A DNA stretch of 20,164 nucleotides from Candidatus Rifleibacteriota bacterium (GTDB lineage: Bacteria > Muiribacteriota > Ozemobacteria > Ozemobacterales > Ozemobacteraceae). Position 1 is the stretch's first letter, and every line of letters starts with the position of its first letter. This document shows, in pieces, positions 1-7,710 of the stretch. The stretch covers positions 1 through 20,164 of the forward strand of contig JAQUZA010000012.1 in NCBI GenBank assembly GCA_028691595.1, read 5' to 3'. The notes beneath the pieces are model-generated. The model was not told where the DNA came from and made no database searches. It saw only the letters and a list, made by a program, of their open reading frames with translations. The position numbers and the translations under genes are program-made.

Positions 1-261
1 CAGCTTAACGACTTCCCGAAGCAGAAGAACTGAACTGATATCTTTAAATCTGCTGTCGTTATCAGGGAACAACCCGCCGATATCGCCCATGGCCAATGCT
101 CCAAGCATTGCGTCCATGATGGCGTGAATAAGAGCATCAGCATCAGAATGCCCCTTAAGGCCAAGATGGTATGGAACCTGGACACCGCCGAGCCACAGAT
201 CGCGGCCTTCGACGAGTGCATGAATATCGTGCCCTAGACCAATTCTAAAGTCAGGGGTCAT
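1..261 (-). CDS. ispF: 2-C-methyl-D-erythritol 2,4-cyclodiphosphate synthase (partial, C-terminus outside window)
   Basis: IspF converts 4-diphosphocytidyl-methylerythritol 2-phosphate to the cyclic diphosphate with release of CMP, in the cytoplasmic MEP isoprenoid pathway. The first 87 codons are present and in frame to the window edge; the family is usually about 155-160 residues, so a little under half is missing. The divalent-metal ligands are visible as D12 and H14 in GHDIHA and H46 in ALIHAIMDA, followed by the typical MGDIGGLFPDND stretch (residues 58-69). The ATG overlaps the dxr stop codon as ATGA (258-261), which indicates translational coupling. It is the last gene visible in the minus-strand run. 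The identification is firm; only the end is unseen. Confidence 0.95.
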   Translation of the reverse strand, partial: MTPDFRIGLGHDIHALVEGRDLWLGGVQVPYHLGLKGHSDADALIHAIMDAMLGALAMGDIGGLFPDNDSRFKDISSVLLLREVVKL

Positions 262-1415
262 TTTCTGGCCTCCAGCAACTCTTCTGCCCTTCTTCTTGTT
301 TCATAATCGACTTCGATCAACTGATCTATGCTTGTAACTGAACCGTTTTGCATTGAATTCATCGTAGACTCGATCACCCTGGGGATATCAATGAATGAGA
401 TGCGCTGTTGCATGAAAGCCTGAACTGCAATTTCATTGGCAGCATTCAGGATGCAGGGCATTAAACCACCCGCGTGGCCGGCACTGAAAGCGAGCTGCAG
501 GCAGGGAAAATCTGCCAGCCTTGGTTGCATAAAGGTCATCTGGGCAACTTTAACCAGATCGAGCGCCGGCAGGGGTTGTTGCCAGCGGTCAGGCCAGCTG
601 AGAGCATACTGAATCGGAAGTTTCATGTCTGGCCAACCCAGTTGAGCAAGTACCGAACCGTCTGAAAACTCAATCAGGCTGTGAATGATCGACTGGGGGT
701 GAACGACAACTTCAATCTGTTCATAGCTGACCCCAAACAGCCAATGAGCTTCAATAACTTCGAGACCTTTATTCATGAGTGTGGCAGAATCAATGGTGAT
801 TTTGCCACCCATGTTCCAGTTGGGGTGTTTAAGGGCCTGGGCAAGAGTAACTCCGGCAAGTTTTTCTGCAGGCCATTCCCTGAATGGGCCTCCTGATGCG
901 GTAATGATAATCTTGCGAGGTGGTGTTCCTGCGGCCCCCTGCAGGCATTGAAAGATTGCCGAGTGTTCGCTGTCAACCGGCACAAGGTCAACACGTGCTC
1001 TGGCAACTGCCTCCATCACAAGGCTCCCGCCAACGACGAGTGTTTCCTTGTTGGCCAGACAAACCTGATGCCCCCTTGAAATTGCGGCCATGACTGGCTT
1101 CAGCCCGGCGGCACCAACAATGGCCGCAACGGTTGTGTTGACCCCTGACATGAAAACGGCTTCGAGCACTGCCTCAGGCCCGGTTGCAACTTTGATGCCT
1201 GTGTCTGCCAAAGCGGCACGCAAATCATTGCCGACTTCTTCAAAGGCTGAGGCAACAAACTGCGGGCGAAACTCACGCGCCTGTTCGGCGAGCAGTTGCC
1301 AGTTTTTTCCGCCGGTCAATGAGACTATTTTCAGTTTTTCAGGATTCTGCCTGACAACTTCAAGGGTGCTTCTGCCAATTGAACCAGTTGAACCAAGTAA
1401 AGCTATTTTTTTCAT
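258..1415 (-). CDS. dxr: 1-deoxy-D-xylulose 5-phosphate reductoisomerase
   Basis: This enzyme (also called IspC) catalyses the committed MEP step: rearrangement and NADPH-dependent reduction of DXP to methylerythritol 4-phosphate. At 385 residues it has the normal length. Visible motifs are the N-terminal NADPH loop GSTGSIG (8-14), LANKETLVVGG (120-130), the metal ligands D148 and E150 in PVDSEHSAIF, the SGGPFR substrate loop (174-179) and NKGLEVIEAHWLF (215-227) with metal ligand E219. The ATG lies 2 nt after the ispE stop codon and has only a weak upstream Shine-Dalgarno sequence, so it is probably translated by coupling. The C-terminus overlaps ispF by 4 nt. No motif is missing. Confidence 0.97.
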   Translation of the reverse strand: MKKIALLGSTGSIGRSTLEVVRQNPEKLKIVSLTGGKNWQLLAEQAREFRPQFVASAFEEVGNDLRAALADTGIKVATGPEAVLEAVFMSGVNTTVAAIVGAAGLKPVMAAISRGHQVCLANKETLVVGGSLVMEAVARARVDLVPVDSEHSAIFQCLQGAAGTPPRKIIITASGGPFREWPAEKLAGVTLAQALKHPNWNMGGKITIDSATLMNKGLEVIEAHWLFGVSYEQIEVVVHPQSIIHSLIEFSDGSVLAQLGWPDMKLPIQYALSWPDRWQQPLPALDLVKVAQMTFMQPRLADFPCLQLAFSAGHAGGLMPCILNAANEIAVQAFMQQRISFIDIPRVIESTMNSMQNGSVTSIDQLIEVDYETRRRAEELLEARK

Positions 1416-1417
1416 GT

Positions 1418-2296
1418 TTAAAAGTGTTTCTTAGCGGTGTGTTCGATAAACACATCTACAGGAAGCCCGTCGAGAGTTCTGACCGCCTTCATGGCACTGC
1501 GCTTGTCGGCAAACAGACCAAAAACAGATGGCCCGCTTCCAGACATCAGCACCACTCCTTCTTCTGTTGCGGCAAGACGCTCTTTGATACGCAATACCTC
1601 GGGGTAGCGGTGCAGAGTGACTGACTCAAGATCGTTGAAAACAAGTTTGCGCAGAACATCGAGATTGCGTGCTCTGTAGGCATCGAGAAGCATGTTAAAA
1701 GTGCGTTCTTTCGCTTCGTTGTTTCCGGGGTGATAGTTTTCGTAAGCCCATTTTGTCGAGACACCCACCCCTGATGGAATGGCAATCACGACCACCAGCG
1801 GCGGTCTGGGCGGCTCATGGAAGGACAGCTTCTCCCCTCTTCCTTCAGCGACCGCAAGACCACCATGAATTACAAATGGAACATCTGAACCAATCAATGA
1901 GCCCATTTTCATCAGGTCGGCCGGAGAAAGTGATTTATCGTAAAGCCGGGCCAGGCCTGTTAAAACCGCGGCAGCATCAGTGCTGCCACCGGCGAGGCCT
2001 GCTGCCACAGGAATTTTCTTTTCGATGTGAATTGTCAGGGCGGGCACGATCGACATCTGGTCAAGAAACAGCGTTGCCGCCCTGTGCACCAGATTTGTAG
2101 AATCAGTCGGCACCAGGGGGTGATCGCAGGTGATTCTGATTCCATGCTCTGTGCTTTCATTGATGGTAATTATATCTGCCAGCGAAATAGTCTGCATAAT
2201 GCTCGCAAGGTCATGATAGCCATCAGGGCGTTTGCTTTTAACCCATAAACCAACATTAATTTTAGCTGGAGCCTGCAGGATAAGCGTCTTTTTCAT
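1418..2296 (-). CDS. ispE: 4-diphosphocytidyl-2-C-methyl-D-erythritol kinase
   Basis: This GHMP-family kinase phosphorylates CDP-methylerythritol with ATP in the MEP pathway. The 292 residues match the family length. Motif 1 is PAKINVGLWV (10-19) with K12; motif 2 is the glycine-rich ATP loop PVAAGLAGGSTDAAA (96-110); D138 in IGSDVPF is the expected catalytic aspartate; motif 3 is MSGSGPSVFGLF near the C-terminus. The ATG has a GAGGG Shine-Dalgarno sequence about 9 nt upstream, which supports this start. It lies between ispD (18 nt upstream) and dxr (2 nt downstream). Confidence 0.97.
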   Translation of the reverse strand: MKKTLILQAPAKINVGLWVKSKRPDGYHDLASIMQTISLADIITINESTEHGIRITCDHPLVPTDSTNLVHRAATLFLDQMSIVPALTIHIEKKIPVAAGLAGGSTDAAAVLTGLARLYDKSLSPADLMKMGSLIGSDVPFVIHGGLAVAEGRGEKLSFHEPPRPPLVVVIAIPSGVGVSTKWAYENYHPGNNEAKERTFNMLLDAYRARNLDVLRKLVFNDLESVTLHRYPEVLRIKERLAATEEGVVLMSGSGPSVFGLFADKRSAMKAVRTLDGLPVDVFIEHTAKKHF

Positions 2297-2314
2297 GTTA
2301 TTGCGCCCTCATCT

Positions 2315-2998
2315 TTAAAGTAGAGATTCGAACCTGTCGAGGTCTTCAGGGGTGGTTATCTTGGCACTCAATTCAGAACCGGCCGCCAGAAAAATCTTGT
2401 AACCCAGTTCTCTGACCAACGAGGCTTCATCAGTTGCAACCAGACCCTTTCTGGCTGCACTTTCAAGGGCCTGGCACAAAATTTTCGTTTTAAAAATCTG
2501 TGGTGTCTGTATTCTGTAAACCTCATTACGGTCAAGTTGACCAATAACCTCACCATCAACCACTTTCACCAGGGTATCATGCGATGGCAGGGCACACACT
2601 GCGTTGCCCTGCACAAAAGCCTGGTTTAATGCGGCACTGACGGTTTCCGGCCTGATTCCAGGCCTGGCTGCATCGTGCACCGCTACCCAGCCTTCTTCAT
2701 CGCCAAGAGCCTCCAGGCCTGCCCTGACTGAATCCTGGCGCAAAACTCCGCCTGCGACCACCTTGAATGGTTTTGTCGGTTTAAAGTCTTTCAGGCGATT
2801 CATACCTTCTTCGAGCCAATCTTCGGGCAGAACAAGAACCAGTCGGGTAATCTCAGGAGTTTGCTCAAAACATTCAAGACTCCACTGCACCACCGGGCGG
2901 CCTTTAAGAAGCAGAAACTGTTTCGGAATCGCAGTGCGCATCCGCTGGCCCATTCCACCAGCGACAACCACAGCTGCAACCGATTTATTTTCGGGCAT
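2315..2998 (-). CDS. ispD: 2-C-methyl-D-erythritol 4-phosphate cytidylyltransferase
   Basis: IspD transfers CMP from CTP to methylerythritol 4-phosphate. With this start it has 227 residues, near the usual 225-235. The nucleotide-binding segment AAVVVAGGMGQRM (8-20) contains R19, and IPKQF contains K26, the two residues expected to stabilise the transition state. RQDSVRAGL (87-95), VHDAARPGI (107-115), TPQIF and KITTPEDL follow. An in-frame ATG at 3010 would add four residues, but the ATG at 2998 has GGAG exactly 6 nt upstream, whereas the upstream ATG has no good Shine-Dalgarno sequence. I therefore prefer 2998. The gene follows ispA by 17 nt. Confidence 0.95.
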   Translation of the reverse strand: MPENKSVAAVVVAGGMGQRMRTAIPKQFLLLKGRPVVQWSLECFEQTPEITRLVLVLPEDWLEEGMNRLKDFKPTKPFKVVAGGVLRQDSVRAGLEALGDEEGWVAVHDAARPGIRPETVSAALNQAFVQGNAVCALPSHDTLVKVVDGEVIGQLDRNEVYRIQTPQIFKTKILCQALESAARKGLVATDEASLVRELGYKIFLAAGSELSAKITTPEDLDRFESLL

Positions 2999-3015
2999 TT
3001 GCGTCTCCATCGAGG

Positions 3016-3933
3016 CTATTTGTTTCGGTTGAGAATAAAATCTGCCATCGCAGCAAGAATAGCCTGCTCACCAGGCAATGAATGCAGCAATTCTCTGGCC
3101 TCATGATGCAGGGTAAGGGCATAATTTTTTGCGCCATCGAGACCAAGCAGCGATGGATAAGTCGACTTTTCGAGAACCTGGTCGCGCCCGGTGTTCTTGC
3201 CGAGATTGTGTGTGTCACCCTCGATATCGAGAATGTCATCTATCACCTGAAAAAGCAGGCCGATTCTGGCAGCATAGAGTTCGATAGCTTCGAGCTCAGC
3301 TGTTGAATAGCCGGCAATCACAGCCCCGACCTTTAAAGGAGCGATAATCAGTGCACCGGTTTTCTGGCGATGGATACTTTCAAGGGTTTTTAGATCAACT
3401 TTTTTCTTTTCAAAGGCAATATCGAGCATCTGGCCCCCGACCATACCTCGATGACCGGCTGCCACAGCAGCAATACCCAGAATTTCGACCACCTTCACGG
3501 GTAGCACACCAAATTCCACAAGACTGGCGAACCACTCGAATGCCAGAGTCAAAAGAGCATCTCCGGCCAGTATTGCCGTGGCTTCACCAAATTTTTTATG
3601 GTTGGTGGGCTTGCCGCGGCGCAAGTCATCGTTATCCATAGCTGGCAGGTCATCATGTATCAAAGAGTAGGTATGAATAAGCTCAAAAGCACATCCCGCA
3701 CGCAAAAGAGCATCTTTCAGTTCAGGATGTCGCTCGCCAGCGATAAGACACAGGGCAGGTCTGATGCGCTTCCCCCCGGCAAGAGCGCTGTATCGCATTG
3801 CCTCATGCAGATTTGCCGAAACCTCCGGCTGATCCGCCGGCAACCATGATTTTAGTGCTGCCTCGATCGCGACAGCACTATTTTCAAGGTATTGAGAAAA
3901 GCTTGATTTCTGCAGGGCCACCCGGGTTGTCAT
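3016..3933 (-). CDS. ispA: Short-chain polyprenyl diphosphate synthase (farnesyl diphosphate synthase type)
   Basis: The enzyme condenses DMAPP/GPP with IPP to give short-chain prenyl diphosphates for quinones and cell-wall lipid carriers. Its 305 residues contain GGKRIRPAL (53-61), the first aspartate-rich motif DDLPAMDNDDLRRGK (94-108), a KTGALI segment and the second aspartate-rich motif in VIDDILDIEGD. The residues just before the first motif (HTYSLIHDD) closely match E. coli IspA as I recall it, which suggests FPP as product, but chain length cannot be proven from sequence; GGPP is the alternative. The start overlaps xseB as ATGA (3930-3933). The xseA-xseB-ispA linkage is common across bacteria. 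Confidence 0.95.
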   Translation of the reverse strand: MTTRVALQKSSFSQYLENSAVAIEAALKSWLPADQPEVSANLHEAMRYSALAGGKRIRPALCLIAGERHPELKDALLRAGCAFELIHTYSLIHDDLPAMDNDDLRRGKPTNHKKFGEATAILAGDALLTLAFEWFASLVEFGVLPVKVVEILGIAAVAAGHRGMVGGQMLDIAFEKKKVDLKTLESIHRQKTGALIIAPLKVGAVIAGYSTAELEAIELYAARIGLLFQVIDDILDIEGDTHNLGKNTGRDQVLEKSTYPSLLGLDGAKNYALTLHHEARELLHSLPGEQAILAAMADFILNRNK

Positions 3934-4220
3934 CTTCCGTCTTTTTCCGGGTCAAAGGGTGCTTCTGAGGGATTATCAATCGAGCCACGCAGTTGAAGCA
4001 TCACTTCTTCAGCGGCATCAAGAGCAAGCCCACATTTTTTTGCCAGGGCATTGCCGGTCTGATAAAGCCTTAAACCGAGTTCCAGGGGGGTGCCCTCCTG
4101 CTCCAGGGCTTCTACCACTACCTCAAGCTTCTGCATGGCTGATTCGTAATCAAGCTTGTCAATCTGCTCCTGGCTGAGTTTAACCAGTTCAGCCACTTCC
4201 TGTTCGTTAATTCGTGGCAT
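3930..4220 (-). CDS. xseB: Exodeoxyribonuclease VII small subunit
   Basis: XseB is the small helical subunit that binds the large subunit XseA to form exonuclease VII, which degrades single-stranded DNA to oligonucleotides. The core matches the family: LDYESAMQKLEVVVEALEQ, then PLELGLRLYQTGNALAKKC and a final helix. An in-frame ATG at 4253 would give 107 residues, but the ATG at 4220 has an AAGGGG-type Shine-Dalgarno sequence about 7 nt upstream and gives 96 residues, nearer the usual length of about 80. The gene then overlaps the xseA end by 14 nt, so the two are probably coupled. The acidic tail (about residues 80-96) is poorly conserved. Confidence 0.92.
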   Translation of the reverse strand: MPRINEQEVAELVKLSQEQIDKLDYESAMQKLEVVVEALEQEGTPLELGLRLYQTGNALAKKCGLALDAAEEVMLQLRGSIDNPSEAPFDPEKDGR

Positions 4221-5466
4221 TACTGCCCCCCTTGTCATTTTCTTTAATTTCATTGACTCTTATGCCAGCCAGACCGTCAGCAAAATGCAAATTCAGCTCC
4301 TGTTGCGGGTGCAGCAGTTTAATTGAATTAACAACCCGGCCCTCAAGGTCGGTCACCATGCTGTAGCCCCTGTCAAGAGGCCCCTTCGGGTTCAGGGATG
4401 CCAGTTTTACTGATAACAAAGCCAATCTATGGACCTTACGGTCGTAAAAACGCTTGTATAATGACTCAAGTTCACGCACAAGATTTAAAATACCAGTGCG
4501 GCGTTCGGCAATAAGAAGTGCAGGTTTCACGAGAAACCTGCAGGTGGATGCCTTGCGAAACCTTTGCCGCTGAATTTGCAGCGTTGTTTTCATCGAACGG
4601 TCAAGGCGCTTGCGCTGACGGCCAATAAAATCGACCAGCTCTGCTTTTACCGGCACCACGAGTTCACCGGCAACTGAAGGCGTTGCCGCCCTACGGTCAG
4701 CCACCATATCGGCAATTGTCGTGTCAGTCTCGTGCCCGACGGCAGAGACGATCGCCTTGGCCGAAGCACTGATTGCCCTGGCCACCGGTTCCTCATTAAA
4801 AGCCCACAGGTCTTCAAGGCTGCCACCACCTCGAGCAATAATTATGACATCGACTCTTGAATCAGCGTTCAATCGTTCAATACCAGACACTATTTCAGCG
4901 GCGGCACCCTCCCCCTGAACCTTCACCGGCACGAGGTAGAGTGGCATATTGCGAAATCTTCGCCTTACGACCCTGAAAATGTCTTTAACGACCGCACCGG
5001 TTGGTGAAGTGACAATGCCTATGCCACGCGGCAGAAAGGGCAATGGCAATTTTCGTTCGGGATCGAACAACCCTTCTGCCTGAAGTTTTTTCTTCAGCTT
5101 TTCAAAGGCCTCGTAAAGGGCTCCAATGCCAGCGGGCCTGAGATCCTGGACGGTAATCTGGTATTCTCCGCGGGGCGGATAAACTGACAGGCCGCCAAAA
5201 ACCATGACAAAATCGCCATTTTTAAAGTCAACAGAGATTCTGCGGCGGTTGCCAGCCCAAAGAGCAGCTTTAATAACGGCCTGGTCATCTTTCAGAGTGA
5301 AATAACAATGGCCTGATGCGGCTTTTACCAGATTAGAAATCTCGCCTTGCACCCAGACAGCAGCAAGGAGCCGATCGTTTTCGACCAGCCCCTTCAGATG
5401 CTTTGTCAGATCATTGACACTGAGCACCTTTGCCGGAAAGGGTATCTCTGGTTTGAAGAGATTCAT
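4207..5466 (-). CDS. xseA: Exodeoxyribonuclease VII large subunit
   Basis: XseA is the catalytic subunit of exonuclease VII, acting in DNA repair and in trimming of single-stranded DNA. The 419 residues show the N-terminal OB-fold (AAVWVQGEISNL, then GHCYFTLKD), the catalytic core with GIGIVTSPTGAVVKDI, the IIIARGGGSLEDLWAFNEE segment and SAVGHETDTTIADMVADRRAATPS, and a C-terminal coiled-coil-like region with the usual DRGYSMV stretch. The AGGTG Shine-Dalgarno sequence overlaps the accC stop region, and the start lies 3 nt after accC. It is about 30-40 residues shorter than E. coli XseA, within family range. No key motif is lost. Confidence 0.96.
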   Translation of the reverse strand: MNLFKPEIPFPAKVLSVNDLTKHLKGLVENDRLLAAVWVQGEISNLVKAASGHCYFTLKDDQAVIKAALWAGNRRRISVDFKNGDFVMVFGGLSVYPPRGEYQITVQDLRPAGIGALYEAFEKLKKKLQAEGLFDPERKLPLPFLPRGIGIVTSPTGAVVKDIFRVVRRRFRNMPLYLVPVKVQGEGAAAEIVSGIERLNADSRVDVIIIARGGGSLEDLWAFNEEPVARAISASAKAIVSAVGHETDTTIADMVADRRAATPSVAGELVVPVKAELVDFIGRQRKRLDRSMKTTLQIQRQRFRKASTCRFLVKPALLIAERRTGILNLVRELESLYKRFYDRKVHRLALLSVKLASLNPKGPLDRGYSMVTDLEGRVVNSIKLLHPQQELNLHFADGLAGIRVNEIKENDKGGSNATN

Positions 5467-5469
5467 CGT

Positions 5470-6873
5470 TCACCTGACAACAGTCTTTTCAGCAATAACT
5501 GCTTCAGCCCTTTCCTGCTGTTCTTTCATGAAAGTTTGAAAGTTTCGATCCACAAAGCTTGTGGAAAAGTTTCCTGATCTGAATTCATGGTGGTTCAAAA
5601 CAAAGGTATGAAAAGGAATCGTAGTTTCGATTCCTTTGATTTCGAATTCGCTCAGAGCTGCAATCATTCTATCCATTGCCTCTTCACGGGTTCGGCCCCA
5701 GACAATAAGTTTGGCAACCATCGAATCGTAGTTCGAGCTGATGAGGTACCCCTGATAGGCTGCAGAGTCAACCCGCACCCACGGGCCACCAGGCACAAGG
5801 TATTTTTCGATCCGGCCGGGGCACGGAATAAACGACATTGCCGGATCTTCGGCATTAACACGACATTCAATCGCCCAGCCATGAGGTTCTACGAGTTCAC
5901 CTTCAATGGGCAATGCCTCTCCTGAAGCCACTCTAAGTTGCAATTCAACCAGGTCGAAGTTGCATACCATTTCAGTGACCGGGTGTTCAACCTGAAGGCG
6001 GGTATTCATTTCCATGAAGAAAAAGTTACCATTGCTGTCAAGCAGGAATTCGATTGTGCCGGCATTGTGATAACCAATTGCTTTAGCGGCTTTAACAGCA
6101 GTTTCTGCCATTTTGCGTCGCAGGTCTGGAGTAACAGCCGGAGAAGGAGACTCTTCAATCAATTTCTGGTGGCGGCGTTGAATCGAACATTCGCGTTCGC
6201 CGAGCGCAACGACTTTGCCCTGACGGTCAGCAATGATCTGAACTTCAACATGGCGCGGGTTGCGCATGTATTTTTCGACATAAACGCGCTTATCGCCGAA
6301 TGAGGCTTCAGCTTCGCCCTGAGCCATTTTAAACAGGCCGGCAAAATCTTCTTCTTTTTCCACAAGGCGCATGCCTTTGCCGCCGCCGCCTGATGTTGCC
6401 TTGACCAGAACGGGAAAACCGATGCCGCGGGCTATTTCCAGAGCCTCTTCGACCGTTTCAACGCTGCCCTGCGAACCAGGCATCACCGGAACACCCGATC
6501 TGATCATAAGATCACGGGCAACCGACTTTTGTCCCATGCGTTCTATGGCGCGGTAATCCGGGCCGATAAAAATAAAACCGCATTTTTCAACTATTTCAGC
6601 AAAGCTTGGGTTCTCAGAAAGAAAACCATAGCCGGGGTGAATAGCCTCACAATTGGTTGCATGAGCGACAGAAAGAATATTGGGAATATTTAGATAAGAA
6701 AGATCCGGTCTTGCGGGCCCAATGCAATAAGCCTCATCTGCCATTTTGACATGCAGTGAGTTTTGATCGGCTTCTGAATATACGGCAACGGTTGCAATAC
6801 CCATTCTTTTGCAGGTTCTGATAATTCGAACAGCAATTTCACCGCGGTTTGCAATCAAAATTTTTGAAAACAT
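5470..6873 (-). CDS. accC: Acetyl-CoA carboxylase, biotin carboxylase subunit
   Basis: AccC carboxylates biotin on the carrier protein BCCP using ATP and bicarbonate, the first half-reaction of malonyl-CoA synthesis. Visible features are the N-terminal FSKILIANRGEIAVRI, K116, K158, the ATP-grasp loop GGGGKGM (162-168), H208, E275, E288, the NTRLQVEHPVTE segment (290-301) with R292, and R338 in ECRVN; all the catalytic positions I could place by comparison with the E. coli enzyme are intact. At 467 residues it has about 20 extra residues at the C-terminus, rich in E, K and Q. An AGGAG sequence lies 12 nt before the ATG, slightly far. Its neighbour accB-like lacks the biotin site, so the true BCCP partner may be encoded elsewhere. 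Confidence 0.96.
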   Translation of the reverse strand: MFSKILIANRGEIAVRIIRTCKRMGIATVAVYSEADQNSLHVKMADEAYCIGPARPDLSYLNIPNILSVAHATNCEAIHPGYGFLSENPSFAEIVEKCGFIFIGPDYRAIERMGQKSVARDLMIRSGVPVMPGSQGSVETVEEALEIARGIGFPVLVKATSGGGGKGMRLVEKEEDFAGLFKMAQGEAEASFGDKRVYVEKYMRNPRHVEVQIIADRQGKVVALGERECSIQRRHQKLIEESPSPAVTPDLRRKMAETAVKAAKAIGYHNAGTIEFLLDSNGNFFFMEMNTRLQVEHPVTEMVCNFDLVELQLRVASGEALPIEGELVEPHGWAIECRVNAEDPAMSFIPCPGRIEKYLVPGGPWVRVDSAAYQGYLISSNYDSMVAKLIVWGRTREEAMDRMIAALSEFEIKGIETTIPFHTFVLNHHEFRSGNFSTSFVDRNFQTFMKEQQERAEAVIAEKTVVR

Positions 6874-6923
6874 CGAGTTTTTGTTCTCCTGTTATTGGTT
6901 AAAGCTAAGCTGATAAAGCAGGT

Positions 6924-7337
6924 TCAGTCGATATCGACAAGAAAGAGAAGACGACCATAATCTACCACTGAGCCGTTTTCGACTTCGACCCGCCGAATTA
7001 TGCCATCAAGAGAGCATTTAATCCGGTCCTGAAAGCTGATTCCCTTTACCAGGCCAAGAATCTCACCCTTTTTAATGCGATCGCCCTTTTTCAGCTGCCG
7101 GTCAGCAAAAGCAAATGTTCCTACCTTGTCAGACCTTATTTCAACCTGGGTATTGGCGGGTGATTCGGTTTCATCAAGAGCGGCAAGCTGTGCAGCTACA
7201 TTATCACCAGGAAATTCTTCATGCACGGCATCTAGAACCAGGCGAACCCGGTTTTTTTCGGCGAGTTCAAGTTCCAGGGTGGAAAAGCCATTTTCAGCCA
7301 TAGCCTGATAGAGCTTTTTAATCTGGTCTGCTTCCAT
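6924..7337 (-). CDS. accB: AccB/BCCP-like protein lacking the biotinylation lysine
   Basis: With the ATG at 7337 the protein has 137 residues; AAGGA lies 10 nt upstream, and the N-terminus MEADQIKKLYQAMAENG matches the usual BCCP start. A longer GTG-started form (7385) has no Shine-Dalgarno sequence. The C-terminal part aligns without gaps to the biotinyl domain: VGTF (72-75) and the final VENGSVVDYGRLLFLV (119-134) match the B. subtilis AccB sequence as I remember it. Where BCCPs have the EAMKM hairpin, this protein has KGISFQD (98-104), placing serine 101 at the biotin lysine. The SPM before VGTF is also changed to SDK. I infer that it cannot be biotinylated at the normal site. It may be a structural or regulatory relative, like the plant BADC proteins, rather than a working carrier. 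Confidence 0.85.
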   Translation of the reverse strand: MEADQIKKLYQAMAENGFSTLELELAEKNRVRLVLDAVHEEFPGDNVAAQLAALDETESPANTQVEIRSDKVGTFAFADRQLKKGDRIKKGEILGLVKGISFQDRIKCSLDGIIRRVEVENGSVVDYGRLLFLVDID

Positions 7338-7375
7338 TGATAACTGATCCTTGTTTATAATTTTTAACCCTGCCG

Positions 7376-7404
7376 ATGCTATCACAGTATCGGGATAGAT
7401 TCAA
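7376..7404 (-). promoter_or_regulatory. Probable sigma70-type promoter for the accB-to-ispF run
   Basis: Read on the minus strand, TTGAAT (7404-7399) and TAGCAT (7381-7376) are separated by 17 nt, each matching 4 of 6 consensus positions. Transcription would begin near 7369, giving a leader of roughly 30 nt before the accB-like ATG at 7337. It is the best candidate upstream of the run but is weak by sequence. Confidence 0.4.
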
Positions 7405-7553
7405 TACCTGCCAGAAGCTCAGACTACTATAACCTGAACGGCTGAAATGAAGTTCTTCCCTCTCCAGCGGTAACTGAATTGAAGTTTTCTTAAATCGGGT
7501 GGCCGAATTTATGCCAGCTGCTTTTCCGCAAAGCTTAACAAGATAAAGTTTAA

Positions 7554-7578
7554 GTTCTCTGTGAGAACATGGATTCTC
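7554..7578. repeat. Clustered TTCTC/GAGAA inverted repeats, operator-like
   Basis: GTTCTC (7554-7559) and GAGAAC (7563-7568) form a perfect 6-bp inverted repeat with a 3-nt centre, and a further TTCTC follows at 7574-7578. The group lies 59 nt before the -35 box of the plus-strand promoter. A regulator site is possible; chance is not excluded because the arms are short. Confidence 0.3.
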
Positions 7579-7621
7579 AGGCAAAAGTTATCTCCTGGTT
7601 CCTGGCGGAATAATTGCCTGA
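7577..7621. repeat. 8-bp inverted repeat upstream of the plus-strand promoter
   Basis: TCAGGCAA (7577-7584) is repeated in inverted form as TTGCCTGA (7614-7621) with 29 nt between the arms. The right arm ends 15 nt before the -35 box at 7637. It could be a paired operator or part of an upstream activating site. No T-tract follows, so it is not a terminator. Confidence 0.3.
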
Positions 7622-7636
7622 TTTAACGTATCGTGC

Positions 7637-7665
7637 TTGACATTATTTGGGGGCAAGTCTATTAT
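7637..7665 (+). promoter_or_regulatory. Near-consensus sigma70-type promoter
   Basis: A perfect TTGACA -35 box (7637-7642), a 17-nt spacer and TATTAT (7660-7665), one mismatch from TATAAT, point to the gene at 7711. Transcription would start near 7672, leaving a leader of about 40 nt that contains a strong GAGGAG ribosome binding site at 7699-7704. Confidence 0.8.
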
Positions 7666-7710
7666 GCCCTTGGATTTTAGAAATTTGTTCAAAAAAATGA
7701 GGAGTTAGAT

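Larger units (their letters stand above)
7338..7710. other. Divergent intergenic regulatory region
   Basis: This stretch of 373 bp without a convincing gene separates the minus-strand acc-xse-isp run from the plus-strand gene at 7711. It holds a probable minus-strand promoter near 7376-7404, a cluster of TTCTC/GAGAA inverted repeats near 7554-7578, an 8-bp inverted repeat at 7577-7621 and a near-consensus plus-strand promoter at 7637-7665. A minus-strand open frame at 7318-7584 lacks recognisable protein features and overlaps the real accB start in another frame. The part between about 7405 and 7550 shows nothing I can identify. Confidence 0.7.

Noticed and set aside
7338..7385. GTG start at 7385 giving a 153-residue AccB-like protein
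   Set aside because: There is no Shine-Dalgarno sequence, it would begin within the likely promoter spacer, and the BCCP N-terminus aligns from the ATG at 7337.
7318..7584. Minus-strand open frame of 88 codons upstream of accB
   Set aside because: It overlaps the real accB start in another frame, has no recognisable domain and no good ribosome binding site, and covers the promoter region.
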